DNA of 64,000 nt from an uncultured Oleispira sp. (GTDB lineage: Bacteria; Pseudomonadota; Gammaproteobacteria; Pseudomonadales; Oceanobacteraceae): contig CAJXUD010000015.1 of the NCBI GenBank assembly GCA_913061415.1, forward strand, positions 17,388 through 81,387, read 5' to 3'. The notes beneath the pieces were generated by a model. The model was not told the origin of the DNA. It was given only the letters and a program-made list of their open reading frames with translations, and searched no databases. Position numbers and translations under genes: made by a program. Positions 56,008 to 64,000 of the stretch are shown here, piece after piece. Numbering within the stretch: the stretch's first letter is position 1; each line of letters begins with the position of its first letter.

Positions 56008-57066
56008 ATGCTTAAAAAACTATTTCTCCTTGCTCTACTGAGTGGCCTTTCATTAGCGGCTGTTATTATTTACGCATTACAGCAGCCAATAATCGTGACT
56101 AGCAATAGCGCTAAAGAAAGCATCGTCGTAGAAATAAAAAAAGGCCAAACACTGTCTCAGTTAGCGTACGACTGGCAAGCTCAAGGCTGGCTGCCGCATG
56201 CGAAAGTATTATTATTACAGGCGCGTATTTTAGATAATGCAAAAGACATAAAGCCGGGTGAGTTCGAATTACCCGCAGGCACGCGGGTTTATCAGGTGCT
56301 GACCTTATTAACCCAAGGCGCGAGTAAAACCTATAAAGTTAGCTTTATCGAAGGCACACGCTTAATCGATATTTTGCCAAGATTAGAACAAGCACCAAAA
56401 TTGATTCAAGATATTCAACCGCTCACCACAGACAACATTCAAAAAACACTCGGGCTAGAGACCTTAGCCGAAGGCTGGGTGTACCCAGATACCTACGTTT
56501 ACCATCATGGCGATTCCGTTTCCTCCATCCTCAAACAAGCGCACGCCAGAATGCAAACGGTATTGAATGAAGAATGGCAAGACTACCAAAACAAACTCGC
56601 CAAACAGCACATTAAACAGCTGCCGTATAAAACAGCTTACGAAGCCTTGGTGATGGCATCCATCGTTGAAAAAGAAACAGGCCAAGCAAGCGAACGTCCA
56701 GAAATCGCCGGAGTATTTGTCCGACGCCTAGAAAAAAACATGCGCCTCGAAACCGATCCCACAGTTATTTATGGCCTTGGCGAAGATTACCAAGGTAATT
56801 TAAGAAAGAAACATTTGCGCGACCGCTCAAACCCTTATAATACCTACCGCACAAAAGGCCTACCGCCAACGCCGATTGCATTGGCAGGTCGAGCAGCCAT
56901 TAACGCCGCATTAAATCCAGATAACGGCGACAGCTTATACTTTGTCGCCAAAGGTGATGGCAGTCATTATTTTTCAACAACACTGACTGAGCACAATAAA
57001 GCCGTACGCGAATACCAAATTTATCGACGCAGTAAAGATTACCGCTCTGCGCCTGCAGCGAAATAA
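56008..57066 (+). CDS. mltG: Endolytic murein transglycosylase MltG
   Basis: 352 aa, YceG family. One N-terminal TM helix (about residues 4-24), a LysM-like region (IVVEIKKGQTLSQLAYDW), then the catalytic domain with Glu in MASIVEKETGQASERPEIAG, followed by RLETDPTVIYG and the RDRSNPYNTYRTKGLPPTPI block. It cuts nascent glycan strands and is thought to set their length. Placement between pabC and tmk is standard. Confidence 0.96.
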   Translation: MLKKLFLLALLSGLSLAAVIIYALQQPIIVTSNSAKESIVVEIKKGQTLSQLAYDWQAQGWLPHAKVLLLQARILDNAKDIKPGEFELPAGTRVYQVLTLLTQGASKTYKVSFIEGTRLIDILPRLEQAPKLIQDIQPLTTDNIQKTLGLETLAEGWVYPDTYVYHHGDSVSSILKQAHARMQTVLNEEWQDYQNKLAKQHIKQLPYKTAYEALVMASIVEKETGQASERPEIAGVFVRRLEKNMRLETDPTVIYGLGEDYQGNLRKKHLRDRSNPYNTYRTKGLPPTPIALAGRAAINAALNPDNGDSLYFVAKGDGSHYFSTTLTEHNKAVREYQIYRRSKDYRSAPAAK

Positions 57067-57092
57067 ATGCTGTTAAAAAAATAGAAGATACC

Positions 57093-57743
57093 ATGAGTCA
57101 TAAAAAAACCATGCCCGCGCAATTCATCACCTTCGAAGGTGGCGAAGGCGTTGGCAAATCGACCAACATTGAATACTGTCGCCAGCTACTAGAACAGCAG
57201 GGTATAGACGTCGTAGTCACCCGCGAACCAGGCGGAACCGAAATCGCAGAAATTATTCGTGAAGCGTTATTAAAAAAACCGCACAACGAACGCATGAGCG
57301 ACATCACCGAATTATTATTAGTCTTCGCCGCCCGCGCGCAACATATAGAAGCCTTTGTAAAACCCGCATTAGAACGTGGATGTTGGGTATTGTGCGATCG
57401 CTTCACCGATTCAACCATTGCTTATCAAGGTTATGGCCGCGGATTAAAACTCGACACCATTTCGCAATTAAAAACCATTGCACAAATGGGCATCGAACCG
57501 GATAAAACCTTTTTATTAGATGCACCCATCGACATCGGTATGGGCAGAGCACAAGCACGCGGCCCAGCCGATCGCTTCGAAGTAGAACAGTTAGACTTCT
57601 TCACCCGAGTGCGAGAAGGATTTTTAGCAATCGCCAAAGCATCGCCAAACAGAGTGCACATTATAAACGCTGCGCAACAACTGACAGCGGTGCAGGCTGA
57701 TTTAAAACAAGCGCTAGAACAACAAAAGCCGGAGCCTAAATAA
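57093..57743 (+). CDS. tmk: Thymidylate kinase
   Basis: 216 aa. P-loop in FEGGEGVGKSTNIEYC, then TREPGGTEIAEIIREALL, the DR motif in LCDRFTDSTIAYQGYGRGL, and LID region ARGPADRFEVEQLDFFTRVR. It phosphorylates dTMP to dTDP. One-base overlap with holB (TAATG). A second ATG at 57111 is possible but AGAAG five bases upstream favours 57093. Confidence 0.96.
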   Translation: MSHKKTMPAQFITFEGGEGVGKSTNIEYCRQLLEQQGIDVVVTREPGGTEIAEIIREALLKKPHNERMSDITELLLVFAARAQHIEAFVKPALERGCWVLCDRFTDSTIAYQGYGRGLKLDTISQLKTIAQMGIEPDKTFLLDAPIDIGMGRAQARGPADRFEVEQLDFFTRVREGFLAIAKASPNRVHIINAAQQLTAVQADLKQALEQQKPEPK

Positions 57744-58840
57744 TGGCCGTCGACGAAGCAGAACTTGCCCAGCAAGGTAAAGACGCACGACAAGTATTGC
57801 TACAAGATATTCCATGGAACCAAGAACTGTGGAACGACCTAATCAAACGCTACCACGGAGCAGGGCTGCCACACGCCTCATTATTATTAGGCAACGAAGG
57901 TACGGGTAGACGACCACTCGCTTTTAAAATGGCAAAGTTTTTATTATGCCAAGCCGTTGATAAAAAAACGGCAAAAAATAACGACAGCTGTAATCAGTGC
58001 CACAGCTGCAAGTTAATGAACGCAGGCAGTCACCCCGATTATTTTATCTGCGACCACGAAGCCAAAGGTAAGCAAATAAAAATCGACACCGTTCGAAAAC
58101 TGAACGACTTCTTATCAAAAACCCCGCAGATATCCGCCTGCCAAGTCGTGCAAGTCTATCCACTAGAAGCCATGAATCCGAACGCCTCTAATGCGCTATT
58201 AAAAACATTGGAAGAACCGTCAGGGGAATCGTACTTATTATTAATGGCCGAACGACTAGGTACAGTACTGCCCACTATTCGCAGCCGAACCCAAAGAATC
58301 AACCTGCAGCCACCCAAAACAGAACAAGCACTCGCCTGGTTAACGCAACGCCTACCGAATGCCTCCGCAGAAGACCTAGCACTCGCACTGCGCCAATGCG
58401 GCGGTGGGCCATTAAAAGCAGAACGCTGGTTACGCGAAGGGCTACTAGAACAAGACGCAACCTACATAACCTTGATGCAAAAATGGCTATCAGGACAGCA
58501 ACAACTGCAAGACATCAGCAAAGCACTCAGCAAATATGAACTATCCGACACCATAAACTGGTGGACCGGACTAAGCTTAGATATCATGAAGCTAGGAATG
58601 GGAGCAGACGCAACACAAATAAGCCACCCACAACAAAGCGAATGGATCGGCCAGTTAGTGGCTACCGTATCAAAGCTAAAGCTGTTAACCTTACAAAATA
58701 AATTACAAGAAATTGCAGGTCGCCTAGCCTCAGGGCAGGGCAACTACAATGCATCATTATTGATAGAGTCACTGTTACTCGACTGGCAGCAGTCATTTAC
58801 ACAGACACCATCGACACAGACATCATCGACTCAAAGATAG
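57743..58840 (+). CDS. holB: DNA polymerase III delta' subunit
   Basis: 365 aa, part of the clamp loader. The AAA+ fold has a degenerate P-loop (LLGNEGTGRRPLA, no GKT), as expected for the non-ATP-binding delta' subunit. Zinc-binding Cys cluster CNQCHSCKLM, sensor region NASNALLKTLEEPS, and IRSRTQR at the interface with the next subunit. The last residues (TPSTQTSSTQR) are encoded by a 15-bp tandem repeat that crosses the stop codon, so the natural C-terminus may be extended or variable. Confidence 0.95.
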   Translation: MAVDEAELAQQGKDARQVLLQDIPWNQELWNDLIKRYHGAGLPHASLLLGNEGTGRRPLAFKMAKFLLCQAVDKKTAKNNDSCNQCHSCKLMNAGSHPDYFICDHEAKGKQIKIDTVRKLNDFLSKTPQISACQVVQVYPLEAMNPNASNALLKTLEEPSGESYLLLMAERLGTVLPTIRSRTQRINLQPPKTEQALAWLTQRLPNASAEDLALALRQCGGGPLKAERWLREGLLEQDATYITLMQKWLSGQQQLQDISKALSKYELSDTINWWTGLSLDIMKLGMGADATQISHPQQSEWIGQLVATVSKLKLLTLQNKLQEIAGRLASGQGNYNASLLIESLLLDWQQSFTQTPSTQTSSTQR

Positions 58841-58875
58841 TCGACACAAAGATAATCGACACAGACATCATCGTC
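58801..58875. repeat. 15-bp tandem repeat, five copies, across the holB stop codon
   Basis: Units of the ACAGACATCATCGAC type start at 58801, 58816, 58831, 58846 and 58861. The holB TAG (58838-58840) lies in the third copy; the array ends 13 bp before the pilZ start. Confidence 0.93.
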
Positions 58876-58888
58876 TTAAGAGGCCAGA

Positions 58889-59227
58889 ATGAATCCTAAA
58901 AGTGGTATTTTATCCCTCACCATTAAAGATAAATCTGTTTTATACGCAGCCTACATGCCGTTCATACAAGGCGGTGGATTATTCATCCCCACGAATAAAC
59001 AATATCAGCTAGGCGAAGAAGTCTTCATGCTGCTAAAACTAATGGAAGAACCCGAAAAAATTCCAGTAGCAGGCAAGGTGATTTGGCTAACCCCAAAAGG
59101 CTCCCAAGGAAACAAAGTAACCGGTATAGGCGTACAGTTCACCGGTGAAGAATCAATGGCCAAAGACAAAATCGAAACCTACCTAGCAGGCGCACTGCAA
59201 TCCGACCGCCTAACCCACACAATGTAA
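58889..59227 (+). CDS. pilZ: Type IV pilus assembly protein PilZ
   Basis: 112 aa. Begins ILSLTIKDKSVLYAAYMPFI and contains GGGLFIPTNKQYQLGEEVF and GKVIWLTPKGSQGNKVTGIG. This founder-type PilZ lacks the RxxxR c-di-GMP motif, so it acts through PilB and FimX rather than by nucleotide binding. It follows holB as in Pseudomonas. The usual next gene, tatD, is missing; a transposase region begins instead. Confidence 0.93.
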   Translation: MNPKSGILSLTIKDKSVLYAAYMPFIQGGGLFIPTNKQYQLGEEVFMLLKLMEEPEKIPVAGKVIWLTPKGSQGNKVTGIGVQFTGEESMAKDKIETYLAGALQSDRLTHTM

Positions 59228-59260
59228 ACCCAAGCCCTGAAAAGGGCTCCTCTTCTTACA

Positions 59261-59370
59261 AAGACACCCATCCCAGTCTCAAACCAGACACCCATCACAG
59301 TAAACCCCTCTTGCTATCAGGACAGCCACCCCAGAATCTACAGCTTCTTAATAGGACAGCCATCCTAAAA
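59261..59370. repeat. Left flank repeats of the RAYT (GACACCCATC / GACAGCCACC type)
   Basis: AAGACACCCATC (59261), CCAGACACCCATC (59284), GGACAGCCACC (about 59320) and GGACAGCCATCC (about 59354), all in one orientation. The hairpin AGCCC TGAAA AGGGCT at 59232-59248 precedes them. Confidence 0.85.
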
Positions 59371-59485
59371 CCCTTGCTACCTCTAACTAATCATTACATA
59401 ACCTGTCATCTAAACATTCCCAGTTGAAAAGCATAAATCATCTACTACGGTTAAAAATACAACCTCATATTACCTGGTGAACGTG

Positions 59486-60484
59486 ATGCCAAAGCCCAGA
59501 AAAACGCTAATCTCAGTCGAAAGTACTCCTTATTATCACTGTGTTGCGCGCTGCGTGAGGCGGGCGTTTCTCTGCGGTATCGATACCATGACAGGTCAAA
59601 GCTACGAGCATAGGCGAGCTTGGCTAGAAAATAGATTGCTCGAGCTGCCAAAAATCTTTGCGCTTGATATTGCCGCCTATGCAATCATGAATAATCATTA
59701 TCACGTGGTATTACATATCAATACGGCCCGAGCTAAAAAATGGTCAGATTACGAAGTTGTAGAGCGTTGGCATCAGCTGTTTAATGGCACATTACTCTCA
59801 CAGAAATACCTGAAAGAAGAAGAGCCATTAGCCAAAGCCGAAATGCAGGTTTTGCAAAAAGTAATCAATAAGTGGAGACTTAGGCTTCAGGATATCAGCT
59901 GGTTTATGCGGATTTTAAATGAAGCCATCGCACGCGAAGCCAATGCCGAAGATGAATGCAGCGGGCGTTTTTGGGAGGGGCGTTTTAAATCACAAGCACT
60001 GCTCGATGAAGCGGCCTTAATAGCCTGCATGGCTTATGTTGATCTTAACCCGGTACGATCAAAAATGGCCGCAACGCCAGAGAAATCAAAGCATACCTCG
60101 ATCAATAAACGCTGCAAAACAGCCAAAGTTTGTAAGAATCCCAACCAGTTAACTCAACAAGAGAAATCACTTCACCCATTCGTCGGTAACCCAAAGATGG
60201 GGCAGCCATTAGGCATACAAATGAAGCTGACAGACTATTTAGAGTTGGTTGATTGTACGGGAAAAATATTGCGAAATGATAAGCGAGGAGTCATTAGCTC
60301 AAGCGCCGAAAAAATTTTAAATAGATTAAAAATTGGTGAAGAGCAGTGGCTTGATATGGCATCAAACTTTGAAGAAAGATTTAGTTCCTTCGTAGGAGGG
60401 GAGAGCAGTCTGCGAATAGCTTGCGATCACCTGAAATATCAGCGCCCGCCAGGATTGGCGACTTGTAAACTCATGTTTCATTAA
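59486..60484 (+). mobile_element. REP-associated tyrosine transposase (RAYT, Y1_Tnp family)
   Basis: 332-aa protein from ATG 59486 (a GTG 9 bp earlier is alternative). The Y1/HUH motif is in AAYAIMNNHYHVVLHI (two His around Tyr); the N-terminal TPYYHCVARCVRRAFLCG and the later FWEGRFKSQALLDEAALIAC and MAYVDLNPVRSKMA are typical of RAYTs. These are IS200/IS605-related enzymes, domesticated for spreading small palindromic repeats, usually single-copy and non-self-mobile. It is flanked by repeats that are inverted between left and right sides. It sits where tatD is expected after pilZ. Confidence 0.92.
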
Positions 60485-60644
60485 ACACGTTAATATTTAA
60501 AATAAGAATGATGAATGCTACGGGATAACTGTGCCTGAAAATCAACAAAAGCGCTCTGTTTGTTGGAATAAATGGTGATTCGACTCAAAATTTTAAAATC
60601 TAATACGCCGCAGAAAATAAACCCTCGAAAATCAGCACAAAACA

Positions 60645-60740
60645 CTAAGGTGGCTGTCCATGTAATAGTAAGGCCCTAAGGTGGCTGTCCTTGTAATATC
60701 AATAGGGCGCTTGTAATACTAAGCTGGCTGTCCTTGTAAT
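60645..60740. repeat. Right flank repeats of the RAYT (TAAGGTGGCTGTCC type)
   Basis: Three direct copies of CTAAGGTGGCTGTCCTTGTA or close variants start at 60645, 60677 and 60718. They are in inverse orientation to the GACAGCCACC copies left of the gene. The stretch 60485-60781 contains no gene. Confidence 0.88.
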
Positions 60741-60781
60741 AAGGCCGCTTGTATGGCCGCCCATAAAACCAGCCAAAGCCT

Positions 60782-61519
60782 TCACCCCCGCTTCAAATAA
60801 TCCGAAGGCACGCCGCTGTGGAAACGAAACTGGTCATCTTCAGACTCAATCGCTTCTCGTTCTATCTCTTGAAAGAACGCTATACGATCATCAATCGATT
60901 TCTTACTGTAGCTCTGGGCCAGGGTTAGGTAATCTTTATAGTGGCGCGCTTCTGATCTTAAGAGCGAGGTGTAAAACTTAGCCAATTCGGCATCTAAATG
61001 CGGGGCGAGTTTTGCAAAGCGTTCGCATGAGCGAGCTTCAATGAGCGCGCCTATGATCAAATAATCAATCAGTTTTTCGTCAGATGCTTTACGCACTTCT
61101 TTATTCAGCAGGCCTGCGTAGCGGGAGGGTTTCAAGCCTCTGTACGTCATGCCACGCTTATTAATAATCTTTATGACCTGTTCAAAATGCACTAGCTCTT
61201 CACGGGCTAAGCGTGACATCTTGCGTTGAAGCTCTGGCTTATCAGGGTAGGCGAACATCAAGTTCAATGCCGTTCTAGCGGCACACTTTTCTAAATAAGC
61301 ATGATTAATCAAAAGTATATCTTGGCGCTGCAGAGCGACTTCTACCCACTGATCTGGGGTTTCGCACGGCAAAAAATTAATCAGCTCGGCTAAGTCTTTT
61401 GGGTCTACGTCTTTAGCCGCCGAGTAGGTCGACGAATAATCTACCGTTGTAGAAGGTATTTCGGATGGCGACTCAGAGGTCAGTTCAGTAGACGGTTCAG
61501 CAGACGATTCAGAAGTCAT
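60782..61519 (-). CDS. miaE: tRNA-(ms2io6A)-hydroxylase MiaE
   Basis: 245 aa. Non-heme diiron monooxygenase hydroxylating the isopentenyl group of ms2i6A at tRNA position 37. Ferritin-like bundle with iron ligands in LAREELVHFEQVI, IEARSCERFAKLA and SEARHYKDYL. The first roughly 24 residues are a low-complexity four-residue repeat (MTSE SSAE PSTE LTSE SPSE) from a 12-bp tandem repeat; the conserved protein starts about residue 36. No clear terminator seen. Divergent from gltX. Confidence 0.93.
   Translation of the reverse strand: MTSESSAEPSTELTSESPSEIPSTTVDYSSTYSAAKDVDPKDLAELINFLPCETPDQWVEVALQRQDILLINHAYLEKCAARTALNLMFAYPDKPELQRKMSRLAREELVHFEQVIKIINKRGMTYRGLKPSRYAGLLNKEVRKASDEKLIDYLIIGALIEARSCERFAKLAPHLDAELAKFYTSLLRSEARHYKDYLTLAQSYSKKSIDDRIAFFQEIEREAIESEDDQFRFHSGVPSDYLKRG
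61448..61519. repeat. 12-bp tandem repeat, about six units, forming the MiaE N-terminus
   Basis: On the minus strand the units read ATGACTTCTGAA, TCGTCTGCTGAA, CCGTCTACTGAA and further variants, starting exactly at the start codon. Confidence 0.85.
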
Positions 61520-61683
61520 AGACAGATCAATTACAGGCGTTTAAAAAGGACCGCCATTATCGCAGAAGCCCTTTTGAATACCAAGCATCCCGTGATCTTG
61601 CGCGTTTTAGTATTCGCTAAAATACCTTTGTGCTTTATAATACGCGGCAAATTACCCACGTTTAACCGAATTAGAGACAACTC

Positions 61684-63186
61684 ATGACCGTACGTACTCG
61701 CGTCGCGCCATCCCCAACTGGCGATCCACACGTAGGCACCGCTTACATTGCCTTGTTTAACCTTGCGTTTGCTCGCAAGCATGGCGGTAAATTCATTCTG
61801 CGTATCGAAGATACCGATCAAAGTCGCAGTACGCCTGAATCTGAAAAAGCGATTCTAGATAGCATGCGCTGGTTGGGTCTTGAGTGGGATGAAGGTCCAG
61901 ATGTAGGTGGCGAATACGGCCCTTACCGTCAAAGTGAACGCAAAGACGACTACGCTCAATACGCCGAGCAGCTCATCGAAAAAGGTCACGCATTCCGTTG
62001 TTACCGCACCAGCGAAGAGCTAACAGAATTACGCGAAGGCATAGCAGACCTAGGTCGTGCTTTAAAGCCAAGTGATCTAAAGCTATCCGACGAAGAAGTT
62101 GCTAAACGTGAAGCCAATGGCGACGAATTTGTAGTACGCATGAACGTACCAGAAGAAGGCATCTGCCCAGTCGATGACATGCTTCGCGGCACGATTGAGA
62201 TGGATTGGAAAATCGTTGATGCTCAAATTCTACTGAAATCAGACGGCATGCCAACCTACCACCTAGCCAACGTGGTTGATGATCACCTAATGAAAATCAC
62301 TCACGTAATTCGTGGTGAAGAATGGATCAACTCAGCGCCTAAGCACAAGCTATTATACGAATTCTTCGGTTGGGACATGCCAGCACTTTGCCATATGCCT
62401 CTATTACGCAACGCCGACAAGAGCAAGTTAAGCAAGCGTAAAAACCCAACCTCAATCTTGTTTTACCAGCGCATGGGTTACATGCCAGAAGCGCTATTGA
62501 ACTACCTGGGTCGCATGGGCTGGTCAATGCCAGACGAAAGCGAAAAATTCACTCGCCAAGAAATGTTCGACAACTTCGACATTCAGCGTGTATCACTCGG
62601 CGGCCCAATTTTCGATACCGAAAAACTGAGCTGGTTAAACGGCCTATGGTTGCGTGAACTTGATAGCGAAACCTTCGCACAAAAATTCGCCGACTGGGGT
62701 TTAGACAAAGAACGCTTATTGCCAATCATTCCACACATTCAGCCTCGTGTAGAAACGTTTGCCGATGTGGTCGGTCTAGCAGGGCACTTCTTAGGCGGTA
62801 TGACCGTACTAACAGAAGAAAGCTTTACGCATAAAAATCTTGAATTAGAACAGCAAGTAGAAATACTCCAGTTCGCACTTTGGCAGCTAGAAGCAATTCG
62901 CCACTGGGATCGTGATCAAATCCAAAAGCGCATGTTCGCCTTGGCTAAAAACATGGAAGTCAAACCGAAAGACTTCTTGAATCCATTGTTCATCTCCATC
63001 GCCGGTACAAGCGAAACCATCTCAGTGCTCGATACCATGGCATTGCTAGGCCCAGACATGAGCCGCGCACGCTTACGCCACGCGATTAATGTATTGGGTG
63101 GAGTAGGGAAGAAGAAACTGAAGAAAATGGAAAAGGCTTACCGTGGGCACGAAGCGGCAGTAGAAGCGGCTTTAGTTGATAGCTAG
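61684..63186 (+). CDS. gltX: Glutamyl-tRNA synthetase
   Basis: 500 aa class I synthetase. HIGH-like signature in [17 protein letters not shown], and KLSKR in [16 protein letters not shown]. It has [11 protein letters not shown] and [12 protein letters not shown] in the catalytic core, then the helical anticodon-binding domain. Conserved full length; no zinc-binding Cys cluster is visible. The downstream tRNA-Ala start at 63966 matches the gltX / tRNA-Ala order recalled from Pseudomonas. Confidence 0.97.
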   Translation: MTVRTRVAPSPTGDPHVGTAYIALFNLAFARKHGGKFILRIEDTDQSRSTPESEKAILDSMRWLGLEWDEGPDVGGEYGPYRQSERKDDYAQYAEQLIEKGHAFRCYRTSEELTELREGIADLGRALKPSDLKLSDEEVAKREANGDEFVVRMNVPEEGICPVDDMLRGTIEMDWKIVDAQILLKSDGMPTYHLANVVDDHLMKITHVIRGEEWINSAPKHKLLYEFFGWDMPALCHMPLLRNADKSKLSKRKNPTSILFYQRMGYMPEALLNYLGRMGWSMPDESEKFTRQEMFDNFDIQRVSLGGPIFDTEKLSWLNGLWLRELDSETFAQKFADWGLDKERLLPIIPHIQPRVETFADVVGLAGHFLGGMTVLTEESFTHKNLELEQQVEILQFALWQLEAIRHWDRDQIQKRMFALAKNMEVKPKDFLNPLFISIAGTSETISVLDTMALLGPDMSRARLRHAINVLGGVGKKKLKKMEKAYRGHEAAVEAALVDS

Positions 63187-63224
63187 GTTTTAAATCGATT
63201 GAATGAATCGGTTTAATGCTTTAT

Positions 63225-63253
63225 CACGGAGTGCACGCATGCGCTCCGTGTTT
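63225..63253. terminator. Hairpin terminator after gltX
   Basis: CACGGAGTGCA pairs with TGCGCTCCGTG around a CGCA loop (one G-U pair), followed by three T. It lies 10 bp left of the convergent lipoprotein stop codon. Confidence 0.75.
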
Positions 63254-63262
63254 CTGCACAAA

Positions 63263-63760
63263 CTACTCCCCTGTACTTGAAATCCACGACACTTTAATAT
63301 CATCAAGATCTAGATTTGATTTTATTTTAACCACATTAAACTCGACTCCCTGTAAAGACTCATCTTTATCACTGATAAATCTTATACCGTTCGATCTCCC
63401 CGTTGGGCGAAATGAGTATTCCACATCATTAATATCAATAACTAATACCTCAAACTCAATACTCTTTCCTGGAAAACGTGTCGAATAAAATAAGGTCTTG
63501 GAAGGGTTTTTAGACTCATTCAACTCTCTGGTTTGAGTGTCGAATTCACTCGGATCACTGCCTAAAAACTCAATTGTGATAACGTGTTTTTTATTAGGGG
63601 CTTCGAACTCAGTTTCGAAAATGTACCACTTATCAGCACTTAACGAATCAATAACACCAATATCAACCTTGTAGGGGTTTCGAAATAGCTCATTAAAATA
63701 AAGATTGTCGCACGCTGTTATGGCAAGAATACTCAAAACCATCATTATACATTTAATCAA
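63263..63760 (-). CDS. Small lipoprotein of unknown function
   Basis: 165 aa with a lipobox (LAITAC, Cys17) after a short hydrophobic segment. The mature part has mixed beta-strand-like and charged stretches, with no recognised domain. Composition is more AT-rich than the flanking gltX and codon use differs (many AT-ending codons), which may reflect acquisition. It lies between convergent gltX and the tRNA-Ala promoter region. An export site in the outer or inner membrane is inferred from the residue after Cys (Asp), which favours inner-membrane retention. Confidence 0.65.
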   Translation of the reverse strand: MIKCIMMVLSILAITACDNLYFNELFRNPYKVDIGVIDSLSADKWYIFETEFEAPNKKHVITIEFLGSDPSEFDTQTRELNESKNPSKTLFYSTRFPGKSIEFEVLVIDINDVEYSFRPTGRSNGIRFISDKDESLQGVEFNVVKIKSNLDLDDIKVSWISSTGE

Positions 63761-63918
63761 AAGACACCATTACGAGTTTAGTTTTATGAAATAGTCAGTG
63801 TTTTAAAGACTGATATTTATTATACAAGTTGTGAGAGGGTTGGCTGTAAGCTGAAATGCTTAATGCAAATATCTTCAGCTTAAATTTCATAACTCTTTGA
63901 AAAAACTAAGAAAAATTG

Positions 63919-63947
63919 TTGACAGAAAAACAACTCAAGCATATTAT
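63919..63947 (+). promoter_or_regulatory. Sigma70 promoter of the tRNA gene
   Basis: -35 TTGACA (63919-63924), 17-bp spacer, -10 TATTAT (63942-63947), then a C-rich discriminator (ACGCCCACG) of the type under stringent control. The tRNA starts about 19 bp past the -10. Confidence 0.85.
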
Positions 63948-63965
63948 ACGCCCACGTTTTGAGAC

Positions 63966-64000
63966 GGGGCCTTAGCTCAGCTGGGAGAGCGCAACACTGG
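63966..64000 (+). tRNA. tRNA-Ala, likely GGC anticodon, 3' part outside window
   Basis: GGGGCCTTAGCTCAGCTGGG begins the acceptor stem and D-arm; GAGAGCGC follows, then the anticodon stem CAACA and loop bases CTGG. Anticodon bases 34-35 are GG; the third base and the rest lie beyond the window. The body matches bacterial tRNA-Ala. Confidence 0.85.

Noticed and set aside
59232..59248. Terminator after pilZ (AGCCC TGAAA AGGGCT)
   Set aside because: The 6-bp stem lacks a T tract on the plus strand (CCTCTTCTT follows), so termination is not well supported.

Overview
The window is a chromosomal segment of a marine-type gammaproteobacterium, most likely an Oceanospirillales relative of Oleispira, Thalassolituus or Bermanella. 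That is inferred from protein similarity recalled from memory, moderate-to-low GC, and gene order that follows Pseudomonas aeruginosa over long stretches. No rRNA, CRISPR array, prophage or plasmid backbone was seen. Most of the window is core housekeeping DNA. The accessory content is one envelope operon of unknown function, one REP-associated transposase (RAYT), two families of small palindromic repeats, and many short tandem duplications.

Block 1 (1 to about 23.5 kb) matches the recalled P. aeruginosa PA1805 to PA1847 order: ppiD (cut by the window edge), fabI, an orphan NppA/YejA-like solute-binding protein, mltD, a YafS-like methyltransferase, dnaQ, fimL, a two-TM membrane protein, an SCP2-domain protein, sohB, a YhdH/AcuI-type reductase, a Kef-like antiporter, a DUF934 gene, a CysI-like sulfite reductase, ugpQ, a MATE pump, metH and nfuA. 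gloB and rnhA, which normally sit between mltD and dnaQ, are absent, as are the permease and ATPase genes expected beside the binding protein.

Block 2 (23.6 to about 43.3 kb) holds aroF, a small HTH protein, a universal stress protein, a TSUP permease, cysB, cysH, thrH, pabB, then a six-gene operon (31.4 to 38.4 kb), then ppsR, ppsA, an alpha/beta hydrolase and rraA. The operon encodes a secreted FilA-like protein, a stand-alone periplasmic C39-type peptidase, a beta-barrel, a FadL-type barrel, a DUF4124-like periplasmic protein and an alpha/beta hydrolase. It resembles the poorly characterised Acinetobacter fil cluster and is the best candidate here for an undescribed system.

Block 3 (43.7 to 59.2 kb) is the classical locus rne / rluC, HAD phosphatase, sppA, yceD, rpmF, plsX, fabD, fabG, acpP, fabF, pabC, mltG, tmk, holB, pilZ. 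A RAYT with inverted repeat flanks follows pilZ, where tatD is usual. Then come miaE, gltX, a small lipoprotein, and the start of a tRNA-Ala with a near-consensus promoter at the right edge.

The genes cover fatty-acid and phospholipid synthesis, sulfur assimilation and methionine synthesis, folate precursors (pabB, pabC), PEP synthesis with its regulator, RNase E with its inhibitor, and type IV pilus regulators (fimL, pilZ). At least ten 12 to 20 bp tandem repeats lie in gaps or at gene ends. Several were used to correct start codons.
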